A program made the position numbers and the translations under genes. This document shows, in pieces, positions 60,623 through 64,000 of a stretch of 64,000 nt of DNA. Below the pieces are notes generated by a model. It did no database searches. It worked only from the letters and a program-made list of their open reading frames with translations, and had not been told where the DNA came from. The DNA lies in assembly GCA_023411115.1 (NCBI GenBank), contig JAEYPF010000010.1, positions 434,001 to 498,000 on the forward strand. Direction: 5' to 3'. Origin of the DNA: Methanobacteriota archaeon (GTDB taxonomy: Archaea > Methanobacteriota > Methanobacteria > Methanobacteriales > Methanobacteriaceae). Numbering within the stretch: the first letter of the stretch is position 1; each line of letters opens with the position of its first letter.

Positions 60623-61306
60623 ATGATAATACCAGTTTTAGATATTAAAAACAGGATAGCAGTAAGTGGAAAATCAGGTAAAAGAGAAACCTATAAACCC
60701 CTTGAAACAGTATTCCATAAATCATCTTCACCAGAGACAATTGCAAAATCTTTAAAAGATACAGGGGCAATTAGAATGTATATTGCGGATTTAGATTCAA
60801 TAGAAAATGGGAAATCCAATTTTGATATAATCCAGAAAGTAAATAAAACCATTTCAGTAATGCTGGATTCTGGTGCAGGCAATCTTTCTGATGTTAAAAA
60901 GGCACTCAAAGTAGCTGATAAAGTTATTATTGCAACAGAAACCCTTAAAGACATGAATGACCTCTTCATTATATTCCATAATTTTGATAAAAACAGATTA
61001 ATTATAAGCATTGACATAAAAGAAGGCAAAATATTTAGCAAATATTTAAATATCATGTTAGAAGATTTCATAGACAAAATAAAAGAATTAAAACCACCAG
61101 AAGTCATATTACTCGATATTTCAAAGGTTGGAACAGAATCAGGTGTCAATGAAGAACTCATAAAAAAATTCTTGAAACTCCAATCATCCTTAATTATAGG
61201 GGGCGGAATAACTCCTAATGACATTGAAAAACTGGAAAAACTCGGAATAAACAAATTTTTAGTGGGTTCTGCGTTACACAGCGGTAGAATGTCTCTAAAA
61301 ATGTAA
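60623..61306 (+). CDS. HisA/HisF-related TIM-barrel protein
   Basis: A 227-residue protein resembling the HisA family (COG1411 in archaea). IIPVLDIKNRIAVSGKSGKR at the N-terminus, YIADLDSIENGKSN and LIIGGGITPNDIEKLEKLG with VGSALHSG at the C-terminal phosphate site match (beta/alpha)8 aminoimidazole isomerases, but the length and the first half differ from true HisA, so the substrate is uncertain. A PfkB kinase follows after 23 bases, possibly the same pathway. No clear binding site before the ATG. Confidence 0.85.
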   Translation: MIIPVLDIKNRIAVSGKSGKRETYKPLETVFHKSSSPETIAKSLKDTGAIRMYIADLDSIENGKSNFDIIQKVNKTISVMLDSGAGNLSDVKKALKVADKVIIATETLKDMNDLFIIFHNFDKNRLIISIDIKEGKIFSKYLNIMLEDFIDKIKELKPPEVILLDISKVGTESGVNEELIKKFLKLQSSLIIGGGITPNDIEKLEKLGINKFLVGSALHSGRMSLKM

Positions 61307-61329
61307 TTTTAAATTTATCAGGTAAAAAA

Positions 61330-62238
61330 ATGTCAGATATAACACTAATTGGGCCTATAACAAAAGATATCATTATAAAAAATAATTCAACCTATAAATC
61401 TGTAGGCGGGGCTGTTTATTATCAATCCAGTGTCCTGGATCACCTGAAAATAAACACAGAAGTCATAATAACACTTGCAAAAAAGGATATAGAATTGCTG
61501 AAGGCATTTTCAAAGAACATAAAAATATTTCCTGTATTTACTGGTGGAACAATAAAATTTCATAATATCTATCCAGATAGCAATCCCAATCATAGAATAC
61601 AAAAGGCCAGTATGTTCTGTAATCCAATAGAAGTTAATAATATCGCCTCTTTGGATTTAAATACAAATGCAATACTTTTAGGACCTCTATGTCCCTATGA
61701 TATTCCTCTTGAAACCATCGAATATTTATCTAAACTTAAAATTCCAATATATTTAGGTGCACAAGGATATTTAAGGCATTTAAAAGGAGATAAAATTGTT
61801 TTAAAGCCATGGGATAACTTTCAAGAATTTCTGAAATTTGTAAAAATTCTATTTATGGATGAAAATGAAGCAAAAACAATTTTAGGTGCACAACTTCCCC
61901 TAAACGAAGTTGCAAAAATATTATCCTCATTTGGTCCAGAAGAGGTGATTATAACACAGGGAAGTAACGGATCTTTAATTTACTCTAAAAAACTAGATGA
62001 AACATATAAAATCCCTGCATTTCCCCCAAAAAAGACAGAAGATCCTACAGGTCTTGGCGACACATACATGGCAGCATATGCTGCAAGGAAACTCGAGATA
62101 GAAGACCCTCAAAAGTGCGGAATATTTGCTGCAGCAGCATCAGTTATAAAACTTGAAAATAAAGGTGCATTTAGCGGAAGTAAAAAATTAATTAAAGAAA
62201 GATGCAAATCAGAAATAAATTTAATGGATAGATTCTAA
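61330..62238 (+). CDS. PfkB family sugar kinase
   Basis: A 302-residue kinase with the GGAVYYQSSV N-terminal substrate loop, NEAKTILGA, VIITQGSNGSLIY and the catalytic DPTGLGDTYMAAY (238-250, with the base D244). The substrate is unknown; ribokinase-type enzymes act on sugars or nucleosides. GGTAAAAAA only weakly resembles a site. Probable operon with the HisA-like gene. Confidence 0.9.
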   Translation: MSDITLIGPITKDIIIKNNSTYKSVGGAVYYQSSVLDHLKINTEVIITLAKKDIELLKAFSKNIKIFPVFTGGTIKFHNIYPDSNPNHRIQKASMFCNPIEVNNIASLDLNTNAILLGPLCPYDIPLETIEYLSKLKIPIYLGAQGYLRHLKGDKIVLKPWDNFQEFLKFVKILFMDENEAKTILGAQLPLNEVAKILSSFGPEEVIITQGSNGSLIYSKKLDETYKIPAFPPKKTEDPTGLGDTYMAAYAARKLEIEDPQKCGIFAAAASVIKLENKGAFSGSKKLIKERCKSEINLMDRF

Positions 62239-62314
62239 GAGTAACTCTTCACTAATCGTAATTTTAATTGAATTTGCTTGAAAATTTGCAGTTTAATCTA
62301 TACTGTAAATAAAC

Positions 62315-62500
62315 CTACACCCCTATAATAAAAGGCAGGATCAAGAAGGGTAAAATTCCCGCAGCAAAGAAAAGTCCTATTCCACCGAGTGTATATTCCA
62401 TTTTCTTATCCATTATACCAGATGCAATAAGCAATACAGCTGCAAATGCGAGTAATGGTGGAAGTATATGAGAGTATAGTAAATAAAAAGTTTCTGCCAT
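62315..62500 (-). CDS. Small membrane protein
   Basis: A 61-residue protein with two membrane helices (LPPLLAFAAVLLIASGIM and LGGIGLFFAAGILPFLIL) separated by a short basic turn DKKMEYT. AGGTGG lies 4 bases before the ATG. Not recognised. Located between the kinase and the sortase. Confidence 0.72.
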   Translation of the reverse strand: MAETFYLLYSHILPPLLAFAAVLLIASGIMDKKMEYTLGGIGLFFAAGILPFLILPFIIGV

Positions 62501-62595
62501 TAAACCACCTATTGTAATTCAAAGTAATTATTTTCTTTTTAATATTCTTTGTTCAATACTAGATTTAAAGTTTTTCAATTAGCCCAAAGACTCCA

Positions 62596-62733
62596 CTTAG
62601 CCTAAAGGCTTACACTGAATTCAGTTTAGCCTATAAAGGCTCTACTGAAATAAAAATTTCAGCTTAGCCTATAAAGGCTCCACTGAAATAAAAAATTTCA
62701 GCTTAGCCTATAAAGGCTCCACTGAAACAAGTT
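62596..62733. repeat. Tandem hairpin repeat at the sortase 3' end
   Basis: About 3.5 copies of a 38-39 base unit, TTAGCCTATAAAGGCTCC followed by ACTGAAATAAAAATTTCAGC. Each unit contains two self-complementary parts (AGCCTATAAAGGCT and CTGAAAT...ATTTCAG), so the array is a row of small hairpins. The stop codon of the sortase gene at 62708 lies inside the last unit. It may terminate transcription, store phase variation, or be a slipped duplication. Confidence 0.7.
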
Positions 62734-63676
62734 TACTGTGAACGATGTATGCTGCCCTTGAATATCCCGGAGGCCAGCAGGTTATTAACCATAATTCCGG
62801 TACGCTGCTTGACTGATAACCAAGTGAAACACCCTTAGCACCCCACCTTATGTCATCTCCATTTGACACAACCTGATATGTGTATTTTTTCTGTGTTAGG
62901 TAATCTTTAACTATCAATGGATCTCCAACTTTTAATTGAGTTAATCCTGCAAATGGAGCAGAATGTGTTGTATGGTGGCCCATTAAAGCCATCTGTCCAT
63001 TCTCTCCAGGGTAATAACTGGTTGAAACATGGTATACCGCAGGATCATTTACTGAATGCGATGTTATAGGCCAATCTCCACCAATTGTCGGCATTATAAG
63101 TTCTGCCCATCCAGTGCTCTTAGTTGGATTATTTTCAGTACTGTTTATCTTTATACTGCTAACTATTGTAGTTAATGCATCTCCATTTCCTGCCGCGCTG
63201 ACATCAAATCCAGAACTGTCTGTTTTGATTTCACCAGGACTTGTGTAAATTATACCATAAAGTGCATTATTTTTCTCGAACCAGACTTCTTTTCGCTGCT
63301 GCGGACCGTTGTTTCCCTGCAAGTTATAATCATATTCATAACCGTTAGAACCATTTATAGTGATATTTTTACTTGAAACTAGCTGAAAATTTTTATCAAC
63401 TGTTCCAACACCATTTAGCTGTACATGATCCACTAAATTATAACCTGGCGGTAGAGAATGCTTAATGACTGTAATATTTATTCCAGAATCATCTGAAAAA
63501 GACGCTATACTTGATCCTGTTCCATTGGTTACATTCAAATTCCCAGGATAATTGAAAGAAATTTCTCCATTGTCGAAATATTTGGCCTGTAATCCGCCCC
63601 CGCCTTTATATTGTGAATCTACTGCAAAAATAATAATGATTAAAAAAGCCAGTACCAATATTAAATACTTATTCAA
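62708..63676 (-). CDS. PsbP-like domain fused to a class D-like sortase
   Basis: A 322-residue exported protein. A signal anchor (YLILVLAFLIIIIFAVDS) is followed by a PsbP-like domain (residues 25-175: DNGEISFNYPGNLNVTNG, LNGVGTVDKNFQLVSSK) and a C-terminal sortase barrel. The catalytic residues are histidine in GHHTTHSAPF (about 234-238), C300 in LITCWPP and R307 in YSRAA. Sortases join surface proteins to the envelope or each other. The C-terminal tail overlaps the tandem repeat. No sorting-signal protein is visible next to it. Confidence 0.88.
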   Translation of the reverse strand: MNKYLILVLAFLIIIIFAVDSQYKGGGGLQAKYFDNGEISFNYPGNLNVTNGTGSSIASFSDDSGINITVIKHSLPPGYNLVDHVQLNGVGTVDKNFQLVSSKNITINGSNGYEYDYNLQGNNGPQQRKEVWFEKNNALYGIIYTSPGEIKTDSSGFDVSAAGNGDALTTIVSSIKINSTENNPTKSTGWAELIMPTIGGDWPITSHSVNDPAVYHVSTSYYPGENGQMALMGHHTTHSAPFAGLTQLKVGDPLIVKDYLTQKKYTYQVVSNGDDIRWGAKGVSLGYQSSSVPELWLITCWPPGYSRAAYIVHSKLVSVEPL

Positions 63677-63813
63677 TTATTACTCTCCCCTATCTTTTTG
63701 ATACTTGTAATGTTTATTTTTTGACTGTCATCACTTATTAAAGTTGTTATAAGTAATAAGTAATATTAAATTTTTAGAATAAATTCATAATCTCAGAAAA
63801 TCATATTCCAAAG

Positions 63814-63834
63814 ATAATCTACCCCGTAGATTAT
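63814..63834. promoter_or_regulatory. Operator-like palindrome at the xth promoter
   Basis: ATAATCTA CCCCG TAGATTAT is a perfect 8-base inverted repeat with a 5-base centre and overlaps the TATA sequence TTTATAA at 63834-63840. A bound protein would block TATA-binding protein, so it could control the exonuclease III gene that starts at 63902. Confidence 0.45.
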
Positions 63835-63901
63835 TTATAAAACATTATTAAAATATTTTACATCTAAAAATTAACATTTAAAGAATACAGGAATGAACAA
63901 C

Positions 63902-64000
63902 ATGGAAATCAAAATTATATCATGGAATGTAAATGGTTTAAGGGCTGTACATAAAAAAGGGTTCATTGAATGGTTTTTAACTGAAAGTCCAGACATATTG
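63902..64000 (+). CDS. xth: Exodeoxyribonuclease III, partial
   Basis: The first 33 codons are present: MEIKIISWNVNGLRAVHK and onward, including N9 x N11 metal-binding positions of the AP endonuclease/exonuclease III family. The enzyme cuts abasic sites in DNA repair. The gene runs off the right edge. The start has no clear binding site, consistent with a short or leaderless transcript from the TATA box at 63834. Confidence 0.85.
   Translation, partial: MEIKIISWNVNGLRAVHKKGFIEWFLTESPDIL

Noticed and set aside
62596..62733. CRISPR-like array
   Set aside because: Units are directly adjacent copies without unique spacers, and each is self-complementary; no cas genes are present.

Overview
The window is chromosomal DNA of a methanogenic archaeon, most likely a mesophilic Methanobacterium-like member of the Methanobacteriales. 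The evidence is archaeal ribosomal proteins (L15e, L37Ae), RNA polymerase subunit P, a proteasome alpha subunit, an archaeal exosome, RNase P proteins, Alba, deoxyhypusine synthase and the methanogen-specific MtxX. Promoters are TATA-type, ribosome binding sites are GGTGA/GGAGG, DNA is AT-rich and there are many lineage-specific small proteins. No rRNA, CRISPR array or insertion sequence was seen; one tRNA (Thr, anticodon CGT) is present.

Layout. 1-16 kb: a truncated radical SAM/SPASM enzyme, LemA, small hypothetical families with paralogs in the window, two PAS histidine kinases, an ExoD-like protein, Alba and NudC. 16-29 kb: a TrmB regulator and a YhgE/Pip membrane protein, long spacers with hairpins, a 40-residue phenylalanine-rich microprotein, a transporter, small secreted proteins, MtxX and several broken genes. 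29-41 kb: a probable genomic island with a 727-residue protein resembling a degenerate SAMHD1-like HD phosphohydrolase, a helicase, a tyrosine recombinase, and a SIR2 gene overlapping a 921-residue partner (a probable anti-phage pair). 41-51 kb: housekeeping genes (CBS regulator, deoxyhypusine synthase, YHS protein, PyrF, a CbiMN-CbiQ-CbiO cobalt importer, riboflavin synthase, a sensor kinase). 51.9-60 kb: the archaeal exosome/proteasome superoperon, all on the plus strand: L15e, COG1325 RNA-binding protein, Rnp3, Rnp2, PsmA, SBDS, Rrp4, Rrp41, Rrp42, L37Ae, RpoP, Brix, Pcc1, prefoldin beta, DUF3194. 60-64 kb: a HisA-like protein, a PfkB kinase, a PsbP-like/sortase fusion ending in tandem hairpin repeats, and the start of exonuclease III.

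The least explained signals are non-coding: an element (TATA box plus TAAACTTTTACATTA-like sequence) at six sites, most followed by a predicted hairpin RNA; two of those RNAs are recognisably homologous. Other candidates are a two-hairpin RNA upstream of the cobalt importer, a hairpin pair after the superoperon, dispersed hairpin-array repeats, and a palindrome with core TCATGTACAT shared by the YhgE and proteasome promoters. All calls come from reading the sequence; no database search was run.
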